A DNA stretch of 64,000 nucleotides from Sphingomonas sp. 3P27F8. Its GTDB lineage: Bacteria > Pseudomonadota > Alphaproteobacteria > Sphingomonadales > Sphingomonadaceae. The notes under the pieces are model-generated. The model worked only from the letters and a program-made list of their open reading frames with translations. It was not told the origin of the DNA and did not search any database. The stretch is from positions 115,513 to 179,512 of the forward strand of contig NZ_SCNL01000009.1 of the NCBI RefSeq assembly GCF_005502745.1. Reading direction: 5' to 3'. The translations under genes and the position numbers were made by a program. This document shows positions 54,908 through 63,409 of the stretch, piece by piece. Numbering within the stretch: position 1 is the stretch's first letter; the number at the start of each line of letters is the position of its first letter.

Positions 54908-56262
54908 GCCAGCTCCTCCTCAAGCGCGTTCGCCAGCGCCTCGACATCTTCCATGGTCGTCGTCTCGGTAACGGCGACGACCAGCCCGTTGGCGAGCGCC
55001 GCCTCGCCCGGATAGAGGCGGCCGAGCGATACGCCGGCAAGGATGCCGCTGTCTGCCAGCGCGCGGACGATCGGCCGCGCCTCCTTGCCCAGAACGAGGG
55101 TGAATTCGTTGAAGAACGTCTCGTTCACAAGGCGCACGCCGGGCACCTGCTGCAACCGCTCCGCCGCCGCCACCGCGCCGCCATGATTGGCCGCCGCGAG
55201 CGCCCGCAGGCCAGCTTCGCCGAGCAGCGTCATGTGGATCGAGAACGCCAGCGCGCACAGGCCGGAATTGGTGCAGATGTTCGAGGTCGCCTTTTCGCGC
55301 CGGATATGCTGTTCGCGCGTGGAAAGCGTGAGCACAAAGCCGCGCCGCCCGTCGGCATCCACCGTCTCGCCGCACAGCCGCCCCGGCATTTGCCGGACGT
55401 ACTTTTCCTTGCAGCCGAACAGGCCGACGTAAGGGCCGCCGAATTGCAGCCCGACACCGAGCGACTGGCCTTCGCCGACGACGATATCGGCGTCCATCTC
55501 ACCGGGCGATTTGATCGCGCCCAGCGCCACCGGCTCCGTCACGACCGCGATCAGCAACGCCTTTCTGGCGTGGCAGGCATCCGCCAGCGCGCCAAGATCG
55601 GCGATGCGGCCGAGGATATCGGGATATTGCACCACCACGCAGGAGGTGTCCGCATCGATCTTTCCGATCAGCGCGTCGAGATCGGTTTCCGCCGTAAGCG
55701 CCGGCACCGACACGTCGAGCGCATCGCCGGTATATTTCGCCATCGTCTTGGCTACCGACACATAATGTGGATGCAGCCCGCCCGAGAGGATCGCCTTGCC
55801 GCGCTTGGTGATGCGCCGCGCCATGCCGATCGCCTCCCAGCACGCGGTCGAGCCGTCGTACATGCTGGCGTTCGCCACATCGGTGCCGAGCAGACGCGCC
55901 ACCTGCGTCTGGAACTCGAACAGCATCTGCAACGTGCCCTGCGCGATCTCGGGCTGATAGGGCGTATAGGCGGTGAGGAATTCGCCGCGCTGGATCAGAT
56001 GATCGACGCTCGCCGGCACATGATGGCGATATGCGCCGCAACCGAGGAAGAAGGGCGCCTCGCCCGCCGACAAATTCTGCCGCGCCAGCGCCGTCATGTG
56101 GCGCTCGACCGCCAGTTCGCTGGCGTGGCCGGGGAGGCCACGGACCGGGCCGGCGAGGCGGACGGGCTCGGGCACATCGACGAACAGGTCATCGATCGAG
56201 GATACGCCGATCGCCGCGAGCATCGCCTCGCGATCCGGCTGGGTAAGCGGGAGATAACGCAT
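54904..56262 (-). CDS. gcvPA: Glycine dehydrogenase (decarboxylating) subunit 1
   Basis: N-terminal half of the glycine decarboxylase P-protein, 452 residues. Marks are MRYLPLTQPDREAMLAAIGV, FLGCGAYRHHVPASVDHLIQRGEFLTAYTPYQPEIAQGTLQ, and NASMYDGSTACWEA. ATG 56262 overlaps the stop of the methyltransferase gene by one base (TGATG), and its own stop overlaps gcvPB. With gcvPB it decarboxylates glycine and loads aminomethyl on lipoyl-GcvH. Confidence 0.97.
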   Translation of the reverse strand: MRYLPLTQPDREAMLAAIGVSSIDDLFVDVPEPVRLAGPVRGLPGHASELAVERHMTALARQNLSAGEAPFFLGCGAYRHHVPASVDHLIQRGEFLTAYTPYQPEIAQGTLQMLFEFQTQVARLLGTDVANASMYDGSTACWEAIGMARRITKRGKAILSGGLHPHYVSVAKTMAKYTGDALDVSVPALTAETDLDALIGKIDADTSCVVVQYPDILGRIADLGALADACHARKALLIAVVTEPVALGAIKSPGEMDADIVVGEGQSLGVGLQFGGPYVGLFGCKEKYVRQMPGRLCGETVDADGRRGFVLTLSTREQHIRREKATSNICTNSGLCALAFSIHMTLLGEAGLRALAAANHGGAVAAAERLQQVPGVRLVNETFFNEFTLVLGKEARPIVRALADSGILAGVSLGRLYPGEAALANGLVVAVTETTTMEDVEALANALEEELA

Positions 56263-57029
56263 CAAAGTGGCTTTCTCATCGTGAAGCGCAAGCGGACGTA
56301 ATCGGCGACCCACCCGCCATCCGGCCCGCGCAGCCGATCGGCGACACGCGCGTCGATCGCCTGGGCGATCTCGCTTTGGGTAGCGGCGGATATGCCGGTC
56401 GCATTGAACGGGCCGGTCATGAAGGTTTCGATCCAGCCCTTGGCGCCGGTGGGGAGCGGCGTGGGGCGCGGGATCAGTTCGGCGGCGATATCGGTGAACC
56501 CGGCGTCGGCATAGACGCGGGTGAAATCACCGACCGTCGGATACCAGTGCAGTTCCCCGGCGGGCAGCGACAGGCCCCGCGCTGCCAGCTCGGCATGGAT
56601 GCCATCCCACAGTGTCGCGCAATTGCCCGCGCCGCCCATCTCGCCCACGAAGCGCGCGCCCGGCTTCAACGCGCGAAACACGCCGCGCGCCACCGCGCCG
56701 CTGTCACGCATCCAGTGCAGCACCGCATTCGAGAAGGCGGCATCGAACGCGTCGGTGAAATCCAGCGCCTCGCCATCCATCACCCGCGCATCGAGCCCGC
56801 GCGCGCGCGCTGCCGCGACCATCGCGGGCGACGCATCGACGCCGACCACCGCCGCACCAGCCTGCGCGATCGCGGCGGTGAGCACGCCATCGCCGCAGCC
56901 GATATCAAGGATCCGCTCGCCCGCACGCGGCCCGAGCAGGTCCACAACGGGCTGCCCCATCGCCGGCACGAAGGCGGCGTTGGCGGCATAGGCCTGCGGG
57001 TTCCAGTCGGAAGCGGGCGAGACGGCCAT
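56262..57029 (-). CDS. Class I SAM-dependent methyltransferase in the gcv operon
   Basis: A 255-residue methyltransferase with the SAM-binding loop ILDIGCGDGVLTAAIA and VVGVDASPAMVAAAR, followed by FDAAFSNAVLHWMRD. It resembles trans-aconitate or UbiE/CoQ-type methyltransferases of the Methyltransf_11 group. It starts 8 bp after gcvH and its stop overlaps the gcvPA start (TGATG), so it is translated as part of the gcv operon. The operon role is unknown: the gcv system makes one-carbon units, so linkage to SAM use is conceivable but not shown. Confidence 0.88.
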   Translation of the reverse strand: MAVSPASDWNPQAYAANAAFVPAMGQPVVDLLGPRAGERILDIGCGDGVLTAAIAQAGAAVVGVDASPAMVAAARARGLDARVMDGEALDFTDAFDAAFSNAVLHWMRDSGAVARGVFRALKPGARFVGEMGGAGNCATLWDGIHAELAARGLSLPAGELHWYPTVGDFTRVYADAGFTDIAAELIPRPTPLPTGAKGWIETFMTGPFNATGISAATQSEIAQAIDARVADRLRGPDGGWVADYVRLRFTMRKPL

Positions 57030-57037
57030 TGCGCCGA

Positions 57038-57409
57038 TCAGAGCTTTGCGACGAACGCGTCGTAAGCGCTCTCGTTCATCAGCTCGTCCAGTTCGGACGG
57101 GTCCGACAAGGTGATCTTGAAGAACCAGCCCTCGCCTTCCGGGTCCGTATTGACCAGCGAGGGATCGTCGGCGAGCGCGGCATTGCCCTCGATCACCGTG
57201 CCGGATACCGGCGAATAGACGTCGCTCGCCGCCTTGACGCTCTCGACCACCGCGGCATCATCGCTTTTGGACAGTTCCTTGCCGTCTTCCGGCACTTCCA
57301 CGAACACGATGTCGCCAAGCTGGCCCTGCGCATAATCGGTTATTCCGACGATGCCGATCTCGCCATCGACGTCGATCCATTCATGGTCTTCGCTGAAATA
57401 GCGGCTCAT
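57038..57409 (-). CDS. gcvH: Glycine cleavage system H protein
   Basis: Lipoyl carrier that shuttles aminomethyl between P- and T-proteins. The lipoylated Lys59 lies in the [17 protein letters not shown] context exactly as expected. The 123-residue length and the N-terminal [11 protein letters not shown] (MxxYxxxHEW in the family) are normal. It begins one base after the gcvT stop. It requires lipoylation by enzymes not in this window. Confidence 0.98.
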   Translation of the reverse strand: MSRYFSEDHEWIDVDGEIGIVGITDYAQGQLGDIVFVEVPEDGKELSKSDDAAVVESVKAASDVYSPVSGTVIEGNAALADDPSLVNTDPEGEGWFFKITLSDPSELDELMNESAYDAFVAKL

Positions 57410-57410
57410 C

Positions 57411-58553
57411 TTATTTCACTCCTCGAAAATACCGGTGGGGAACGAAAGGCATCGGCGTCACGGTCGCGCTGTGGACCTTGCCGCGTTGGGTGAGCTGGAC
57501 GCGCGTACCGGGCGTGGCGAGCGCCGCGGGAACATAGGCCATCGCGATCGGCGCACCGACCGTTGGCGCGAAACCACCGGACGTGACCTTGCCGACATCG
57601 CTGCCGTCCGCATCGAGCACGGACGCCCCCTCGCGCACCGGCTGGCGGCCCTCCACAAGCAGGCCGACGCGCTTCGCGGCTGGCCCGCTCTCACGCTCCA
57701 GCAGGATGCGGTCGGCACCCGGAAAATCGCGCGCTTCGCGGCGCCGCTTGAACAACGCGAAGCCGAGATCGGCCATCACCGGCGTCGTTTCGGGCGAAAG
57801 GTCGTGGCCATAGAGCGGCAGGCCCGCTTCCAGCCGCAGCGAATCGCGCGCGCCAAGACCGATCGGCTTCACCTCCGGCTGCGCGACGAGCGCGTCGGCA
57901 AGCGATGTCGCGGCTTCGGCTGGGATCGAAATCTCGAAACCGTCCTCGCCGGTATAGCCGGAACGACTGATCCACAGCGCGTGGCCCTGCCACTCGAACG
58001 GCGCGGCCTGCATGAATACCAGGCCCTCCACGCCTGGAACGACGCGCGCCAGCGCATCGACCGCTTTCGGGCCCTGCAGCGCGAGCAGGGCGTGATCGTC
58101 CATCAGATTGAGCGTCACCTCGTCGGGCAGATGCTCGATCATATGCCCGATATCATCATATTTGGTCGCGCCGTTCACGACCATGTACACCCGGTCGTCG
58201 GCCTGGCGCGTCAGCATCAGATCGTCGAGGATGCCGCCCGCCTCCGTCAGCAGCAGCGAATAACGCGCACGATTGAGGGCGAGGCCGGCGATATCGGCGG
58301 GCATCAGCGCCTCCAGCGCCGCCACCACTCCTGCGCCGGTGAAGGTCAGCTGGCCCATATGGCTGACATCGAACAATCCGGCGGCGTCGCGGGTCCATAG
58401 ATGCTCGGCCATGATGCCCTCGTACTGAACGGGCATGTGATAGCCTGCGAACTCGACCATCCGGCCGCCCCTGGCGCGGTGCCACGCGTCGAGCGGCAGC
58501 GTCTGGATCTGCGGCTCCTCGAAATCGTCGTCGCTTGGGCGTGGGTCGGTCAT
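57411..58553 (-). CDS. gcvT: Glycine cleavage system aminomethyltransferase (T protein)
   Basis: Folate-dependent T protein that releases ammonia and forms 5,10-methylene-tetrahydrofolate, 380 residues. Marks are [66 protein letters not shown] and [14 protein letters not shown]. An N-terminal extension of about 15 acidic residues precedes the fold. It is the first gene of the operon, with a tandem glycine riboswitch upstream. ATG 58553 is the start. Confidence 0.97.
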   Translation of the reverse strand: MTDPRPSDDDFEEPQIQTLPLDAWHRARGGRMVEFAGYHMPVQYEGIMAEHLWTRDAAGLFDVSHMGQLTFTGAGVVAALEALMPADIAGLALNRARYSLLLTEAGGILDDLMLTRQADDRVYMVVNGATKYDDIGHMIEHLPDEVTLNLMDDHALLALQGPKAVDALARVVPGVEGLVFMQAAPFEWQGHALWISRSGYTGEDGFEISIPAEAATSLADALVAQPEVKPIGLGARDSLRLEAGLPLYGHDLSPETTPVMADLGFALFKRRREARDFPGADRILLERESGPAAKRVGLLVEGRQPVREGASVLDADGSDVGKVTSGGFAPTVGAPIAMAYVPAALATPGTRVQLTQRGKVHSATVTPMPFVPHRYFRGVK

Positions 58554-58585
58554 GGGGGGCGTCTTCCGGCAGAAAGGGCGACAGA

Positions 58586-58603
58586 CGCGGGAACGCGCCC
58601 GCG
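58586..58603 (-). promoter_or_regulatory. Hairpin in the gcvT leader, likely riboswitch expression platform
   Basis: CGCGGG (58586-58591) and CCCGCG (58598-58603) form a perfect 6-bp stem with a 6-base loop, between the riboswitch and the gcvT start. There is no U-run, so control is more likely by translation or by Rho than by intrinsic termination. Confidence 0.4.
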
Positions 58604-58613
58604 ATCGATCCGT

Positions 58614-58840
58614 TCACCCCCTCTGTCACGGGAACCTGAGAGCTTCCCCCGGTGGCGCGGCGCCGCGGCTGCGCGCGCGGGGTTACCCCTTCGGTGAGGC
58701 GCGGCTGAAAGCCATGCCTGCTTTCCAGAGTATCGTTTGGCCCGTGCGGTCCTTTTGCCTGAGAGTTTCCGGGGCGGTTGCTCCTTCGGCGGCCCCCACC
58801 GCCGTCCTTGAAGGATGGCGATGGCGGCTCTCTCCCGCGT
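58614..58840 (-). ncRNA. Tandem glycine riboswitch
   Basis: On the minus strand the leader reads GCGGGAGAG, then GCCGAAGGAGCAACCGCC and AAACTCTCAGGCAAAAGGAC, the conserved core of glycine aptamer 1. Aptamer 2 follows with ACTCTGGAAAGC, TCACCGAAGGGGTAACCCC, AGCTCTCAGGTTCCCGTGACAGAG. These are the two cores of a cooperative tandem glycine riboswitch. It precedes gcvT, so excess glycine should turn on its own cleavage. The remaining leader upstream of 58840 to the sugar dehydrogenase stop shows nothing I can name. Confidence 0.95.
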
Positions 58841-58926
58841 GTGCCTTGCCGGTTGCCCGGATCACGATGGCCCAGGCTGTGACCGCGCGGCGCGCACGAG
58901 TCAATCGCGTTTCGGTGCGCAGACGA

Positions 58927-60162
58927 TCATTTGCCGGTCAGTCGGAACAGGCGCCCCTGGCCGCCGCGTTCGGCATCTTCGACCAGCCAGATCGCGCCGT
59001 CGGGCGCCTGTGCCAGCCCACGGATGCGCAAGCCCATTTTCCACTGATCGGCCGGATACGCCTTGTCGCCCTTCAAGGTGACGCGGACAAGCGACTCGCC
59101 AGACATGCCGGCGATCAGCAGCGATCCTTTGTACTGCGGGAATAGCGCACCTGAATAGGCGATCATTCCCCCCGGCGAGATCGTAGGCGTCCACCATAAT
59201 TTCGGCGCGGCGAATTCGGGCCTGGAGGGGTGCGCCGGGATCGGAGCGCCGGAATAATTGATGCCGTTCGACACGATCGGCCAGCCATAGTTGCGGTTTG
59301 CCTCCAGCAGGTTGAGCTCGTCGCCGCCCTTCGGCCCCATCTCCACTTCCCACAATCGGCCGTCGCCGGTGAAGGCCAGGCCGTAGGGATTGCGATGCCC
59401 GGCCGTCCAGGTCTGCGCGCGCACCCCGCCCGTCTTGTATTGCGGATTGCCCGGCCACGCCGCGCCGTCCAGCGTCAGCCGCAGCACCTTGCCGAGCGCC
59501 TGTTCCGGGTCTTGCGCCGGCGTGAAGCGCTGGCGCTCGCCGGATGCCAGGAACAGCGACCTGCCGTCCGGCGCGAAGGTGATCGCGGCGCCGAACTGGC
59601 CGCCCGGCCCGTCGGATCCCGCCCGCCAGATCACGCGCTGGCCCGACAATCTGGCGCCGTCGAGCGTCGCCTTCATCAGCGCGAGGCTCGAACCGCCATT
59701 CGGGCGCGCCTCGGCATAGCTTAGGTAGATCGTGCGGCTCTTCGCGAAATCGGGAGCGAGCGCCACGTCCAGCAGGCCCCCTTGCCCGCCATAGGCCACC
59801 GCCGGCACCCCGGCCACATCGCGCACGCCGCCGTCCGCCGCGCGCAGCTTGAGGTGGCCCGGCTTTTCGGTGACGAGCGCAGCGCCGTCCGCCAGCAGCG
59901 CGATCGCCACCGGTTCGTCGAACCGCCCGATCTCCGTGACGGTGAACGGCGGCGGCGTCAGCGGCAGATTCGCGCGGCCGGTGGTCGCCGGGATGTTCCT
60001 GATTCCCGGCTCGGCCGGGGAATTTCTCGGCACCGGATTGTTCGCCCCCGCCGGCTGCGGCCCCTGCGGGCCTTCCAGGAGAGTCTGGCGATCGGCCGGC
60101 TGCTGCGCGGCGCAGGCGCTGCCGGTCATGAGCGCGAGAACGAAAAACTGGCGGCGAATCAT
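58927..60162 (-). CDS. PQQ-dependent soluble sugar (aldose/sorbosone) dehydrogenase
   Basis: Six-bladed beta-propeller protein of 411 residues related to YliI/Asd and Gdh-B. N-terminal signal peptide FFVLALMTGSACAAQ (the AC could be a lipoprotein site, but the box is poor). Marks include the catalytic LDVALAPDFAKSRTIYLSYAE, GLAFTGDGRLWEVEMGPKGGDELN, the NYGWPI motif and the C-terminal RIRGLAQAPDGAIWLVEDAE. It probably binds PQQ and oxidises a sugar in the periplasm. The PQQ source is not in this window. Confidence 0.93.
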   Translation of the reverse strand: MIRRQFFVLALMTGSACAAQQPADRQTLLEGPQGPQPAGANNPVPRNSPAEPGIRNIPATTGRANLPLTPPPFTVTEIGRFDEPVAIALLADGAALVTEKPGHLKLRAADGGVRDVAGVPAVAYGGQGGLLDVALAPDFAKSRTIYLSYAEARPNGGSSLALMKATLDGARLSGQRVIWRAGSDGPGGQFGAAITFAPDGRSLFLASGERQRFTPAQDPEQALGKVLRLTLDGAAWPGNPQYKTGGVRAQTWTAGHRNPYGLAFTGDGRLWEVEMGPKGGDELNLLEANRNYGWPIVSNGINYSGAPIPAHPSRPEFAAPKLWWTPTISPGGMIAYSGALFPQYKGSLLIAGMSGESLVRVTLKGDKAYPADQWKMGLRIRGLAQAPDGAIWLVEDAERGGQGRLFRLTGK

Positions 60163-60286
60163 CGATATCTCCGGGAATTGTGCTTCTCATGCATAACGCC
60201 GCTATCGGCTGTCGGTGCCAGCTTGCGTCGCGGCGAGGTTCGGCATATATCGCCCGTGCTTTCTCTACATCGCCAGATGAAGAGGT

Positions 60287-60304
60287 CGCGGGGAACCCCT
60301 CGCG
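60287..60304 (+). other. Hairpin in the rimP leader
   Basis: CGCGGGG and CCTCGCG (one G-U pair) form a 7-bp stem with a 4-base loop, 29 bp upstream of the rimP start. The leader region of 60163-60332 is otherwise without features; it also carries the rimP promoter, which I cannot identify with confidence. Confidence 0.3.
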
Positions 60305-60332
60305 GCGGCCTTAACCCACGCGTGGAGCAACG

Positions 60333-60866
60333 ATGGCGGATCTCGCCGCACTGACCGGATTGATCGCACCCGAGGCGCAGGCGCTCGGCTTCGACCTCGT
60401 GCGCGTGCGGCTGCTCGGCAAGGGCGACGATCGCACGTTGCAGGTGATGGCGGAGCGCCCGGATACGCGGCAGCTCACCATCGATGATTGCGCCGCGCTG
60501 TCGCGTCGCCTTTCGGACATGCTCGACGAAAAGGATCCGATCGAGGATGCCTACCGGCTGGAGGTATCGTCCCCCGGCATCGATCGCCCGCTGACCCGCC
60601 GCAAGGATTTCGCCGATTGGGCGGGGCATGAAGTGCGGATCGTGCTGGCTGCGCCGATCGATGGCCAGAAGCAGTTCAAGGGCGATCTGGCCGGCATCGA
60701 GGGCGAGACGATCGCGGTGGTGCAGAAGAGCGGCGCCATCGCGCATGTGCCGTTCGCCGGCGTGGTCGATGCGAAGCTGGTGCTGACCGACAAGCTCATT
60801 CAGGCAACCGTCCCGCTCTCTGCCGAGGGCGCGGAAGAAGAAATCGAAGCAGAGGAAACCGAATAA
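60333..60866 (+). CDS. rimP: Ribosome maturation factor RimP
   Basis: Needed for 30S subunit maturation; 177 residues. The N-terminal RimP domain has ALGFDLVRVRLLGKGDDRTLQVMAE and SSPGIDRPLTRRKDFADWAGHEV, the latter a signature. A C-terminal SH3-like domain and an acidic tail (SAEGAEEEIEAEETE) follow. It is the first gene of the conserved rimP-nusA-ylxR-infB operon. The stop codon overlaps the nusA ATG by one base (TAATG). Confidence 0.97.
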   Translation: MADLAALTGLIAPEAQALGFDLVRVRLLGKGDDRTLQVMAERPDTRQLTIDDCAALSRRLSDMLDEKDPIEDAYRLEVSSPGIDRPLTRRKDFADWAGHEVRIVLAAPIDGQKQFKGDLAGIEGETIAVVQKSGAIAHVPFAGVVDAKLVLTDKLIQATVPLSAEGAEEEIEAEETE

Positions 60867-62476
60867 TGGCCACCGGGGTGACCGCCAACCGCGCGGAGCT
60901 GATCGCGATCGCGAATTCCGTCGCCAGCGAGAAGATGATCGACAAGGCGATCGTCATCGAGGCGATGGAGGATGCGATCCAGCGCGCCGCCCGCACCCGC
61001 TACGGCCAGGAAATGGATATCCGCGCGAAGCTCGATCCGAGCAATGGCGATCTGCGCCTGTGGCGCGTCGTCGAGGTCGTGGAGCTGGTCGACGACATCT
61101 ACAAGCAGGTCGATGTGAAGGGCGCGCAGAAGCTGCAGCCCGGCGCGGTGGTCGGCGATTATCTCGTCGATCCGCTGCCCCCGATCGAATTCGGCCGCAT
61201 CCAGGCGCAGGCCGCCAAGCAGACCATCTTCCAGAAGGTCCGCGATGCGGAGCGCGAGCGCCAGTATGAGGAGTTCAAGGATCGCGCCGGGGAGATCATC
61301 ACCGGCGTCGTCAAGCGCGTCGAATTCGGCCATGTCGTGGTCGATCTCGGCCGCGCGGAGGGTGTCATCCGCCGTGACGCGCAGATCCCGCGCGAGGTGG
61401 TGCGCGTCAACGATCGCATCCGCTCGCTGATCCTCAAGGTGGTGCGCGAGAATCGCGGGCCGCAGATTTTCCTCAGCCGCGCGCATCCCGATTTCATGAA
61501 GAAGCTGTTCGCGCAGGAAGTGCCGGAAATCTACGACGGCATCATCGAGATCAAGGCCGCTGCCCGCGATCCGGGCAGCCGCGCCAAGATCGGCGTCATC
61601 AGCCATGATTCGAGCATCGATCCGGTGGGCGCGTGCGTCGGCATGAAGGGCAGCCGCGTGCAGGCGGTCGTGCAGGAGATGCAGGGCGAGAAGATCGATA
61701 TCATTCCCTGGTCGCCGGACACCGCCACCTTCGTGGTCAATGCGCTTCAGCCCGCGAACGTCAGCCGCGTGGTGATCGACGAGGAAGAGGATCGCATCGA
61801 GGTGGTGGTGCCGGACGATCAGCTTTCGCTGGCGATCGGCCGGCGCGGCCAGAACGTGCGGCTTGCCTCGCAACTCACCGCCAAGGCGATCGACATTCTC
61901 ACCGAAACCGACTCGAGCGAGAAGCGTCAGCAGGAATTCGTCCGCAACTCCGAACTGTTCCAGAACGAACTGGATGTGGACGAGACGCTGGCTCAGCTGC
62001 TCGTCGCCGAAGGCTTCAGCGAACTGGAAGAAGTCGCCTATGTCGAGCTGGACGATCTGTCCGCCATCGAGGGCTTTGACGAGGATCTCGCGCAGGAATT
62101 GCAGAGCCGCGCGCAGGAAGCGTTGGAGCGCCGCGACGCTGCCGCACGCGACGAGCGCCGCGCCCTTGGTGTCGAAGACGCGCTGGCCGAGCTGCCCTAT
62201 ATGACCGAGGCGATGCTGGTCACGCTCGGCAAGGCCGGCATCAAGACGCTCGACGATCTCGCCGATCTCGCGACCGACGAACTGGTCGAGAAGAAGCGCC
62301 AGGAACCGCGCCGTCGCAACGAGGACGCGCCCAAGCGCCCCGAGCACAAGGGCGGCGTGCTGGCCGAATATGGCCTTACCGACGAGCAGGGCAACGAGAT
62401 CATCATGGCGGCGCGGGCGCACTGGTTCGAGGACGAGGACCAGGCTGGTGACACCGCGGAGGCGAGCGACGCCTGA
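60866..62476 (+). CDS. nusA: Transcription termination/antitermination protein NusA
   Basis: RNA polymerase-binding factor, 536 residues. N-terminal domain (residues 1-125), S1 domain (about 130-200, with VVDLGRAEGVIRRD), two KH domains (about 200-345, GACVGMKGSRVQ and AIGRRGQNVRLA), and a helix-hairpin-helix C-terminal region with MTEAMLVTLGKAGIKTLDDLADLATDELV. The C-terminus is acidic. It overlaps rimP by one base and the tautomerase gene by one base, so translation is coupled through three genes. Confidence 0.98.
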   Translation: MATGVTANRAELIAIANSVASEKMIDKAIVIEAMEDAIQRAARTRYGQEMDIRAKLDPSNGDLRLWRVVEVVELVDDIYKQVDVKGAQKLQPGAVVGDYLVDPLPPIEFGRIQAQAAKQTIFQKVRDAERERQYEEFKDRAGEIITGVVKRVEFGHVVVDLGRAEGVIRRDAQIPREVVRVNDRIRSLILKVVRENRGPQIFLSRAHPDFMKKLFAQEVPEIYDGIIEIKAAARDPGSRAKIGVISHDSSIDPVGACVGMKGSRVQAVVQEMQGEKIDIIPWSPDTATFVVNALQPANVSRVVIDEEEDRIEVVVPDDQLSLAIGRRGQNVRLASQLTAKAIDILTETDSSEKRQQEFVRNSELFQNELDVDETLAQLLVAEGFSELEEVAYVELDDLSAIEGFDEDLAQELQSRAQEALERRDAAARDERRALGVEDALAELPYMTEAMLVTLGKAGIKTLDDLADLATDELVEKKRQEPRRRNEDAPKRPEHKGGVLAEYGLTDEQGNEIIMAARAHWFEDEDQAGDTAEASDA

Positions 62477-62697
62477 TGCCGTTCGTGTCGATCCGAATGG
62501 CGGGCTCCGCGTCCAGGGAGCAGAAGGCGGGGCTGGTGGCTGACGTCACCGCCGCGCTCGTCGCGCGGCTGGGCAAGAGCCCGGCCGCGGTGCAGATCGT
62601 GATCGAGGAAATCTCACCCGAGAATTATGGCGCGGCCGGCATCCTGATCGCCGATCGCAAACCCGAGGGAGACGCTCATGCGGAACCCTCGCAATGA
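62476..62697 (+). CDS. 4-oxalocrotonate tautomerase-like protein, embedded in the nusA operon
   Basis: A 73-residue protein that starts PFVSIRMAGSASREQKAGLVADVTAALVARLGK, with Pro right after the initiator Met, the catalytic Pro1 of the tautomerase superfamily. IVIEEISPENYGAAG matches the end of the 4-OT fold. The substrate is unknown; small 4-OT proteins have many activities. The start overlaps the nusA stop by one base (TGATG) and the end overlaps the ylxR gene by 20 bp. It is translated within the transcription/translation operon and is not part of the usual gene set there. Confidence 0.9.
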   Translation: MPFVSIRMAGSASREQKAGLVADVTAALVARLGKSPAAVQIVIEEISPENYGAAGILIADRKPEGDAHAEPSQ

Positions 62698-63409
62698 TGC
62701 TCTAGAGCCGCCCACCCGCACCTGCATCCTGGGCCGTGCGCAGGCCGCGCGGGAAGAACTCGTGCGGCTTGCACTTGCACCGGATGGCCGCGTGCTGCCG
62801 GATGTTCGCGCGAAGGCGCCGGGGCGCGGCGCGTGGATCGGGGTCGATCGCACCGGCCTCGAAACCGCGATGGGGCCGAAGGGGAAGCTGCGCGGCGCGC
62901 TGGCCCGCGCGTTCAAGACGAGCGATTTCGCCGTTCCCGACGACTTGCCGGCGCTGGTCGCCGCCGCGCTGGAACGTAACGCGCTCGATCGGCTCGGGCT
63001 GGAATCGCGCGCGGGTACGCTGCTGACCGGATCGGAGCGGATCGAGGCGGCGGCGCGCGGCGGGCAGTTGCACGCGCTGTATCACGCCGCGGATGCCGCT
63101 GCCGACGGGCGCGGAAAGCTCGCGCAGGCGTGGCGCGTCGGCACCGATCGTGAAGGAAGTGACCTCAAGGGGTTGGCCTTGCCGCTGGAACGCACCATAT
63201 TGTCGATGGCGCTGGGCCGCGAGAACGTGGTACATATCGGCGTTACCGACCGCTTGGCGGCCGCGCGATTGGGCGAAGCGCTCGATCGCTGGCTGCATTT
63301 TATCGGCCCTGATCTGATTTCCGTGCCTTGCGAAACGGCCTCGCAAGGCGCATCGACGCCCGGATCATCCGGGCAACCGGCCGTGACGACGCACGAGGAA
63401 TTTGAGTGA
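62678..63409 (+). CDS. YlxR (DUF448) RNA-binding protein with L7Ae-like C-terminal domain
   Basis: A 243-residue protein. The N-terminal DUF448/YlxR domain (PPTRTCILGR, GRGAWIGV, and LARAFK with basic residues) is linked to a second domain (about 110-215) that has an L7Ae/L30-type pattern, the usual alphaproteobacterial form between nusA and infB. The role is thought to be RNA or RNase P-related binding, but the evidence is from the family, not this sequence. A low-complexity tail ends the protein. The ATG lies within the tautomerase gene, and its stop overlaps the infB GTG (GTGA). Confidence 0.9.
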   Translation: MRNPRNDALEPPTRTCILGRAQAAREELVRLALAPDGRVLPDVRAKAPGRGAWIGVDRTGLETAMGPKGKLRGALARAFKTSDFAVPDDLPALVAAALERNALDRLGLESRAGTLLTGSERIEAAARGGQLHALYHAADAAADGRGKLAQAWRVGTDREGSDLKGLALPLERTILSMALGRENVVHIGVTDRLAAARLGEALDRWLHFIGPDLISVPCETASQGASTPGSSGQPAVTTHEEFE

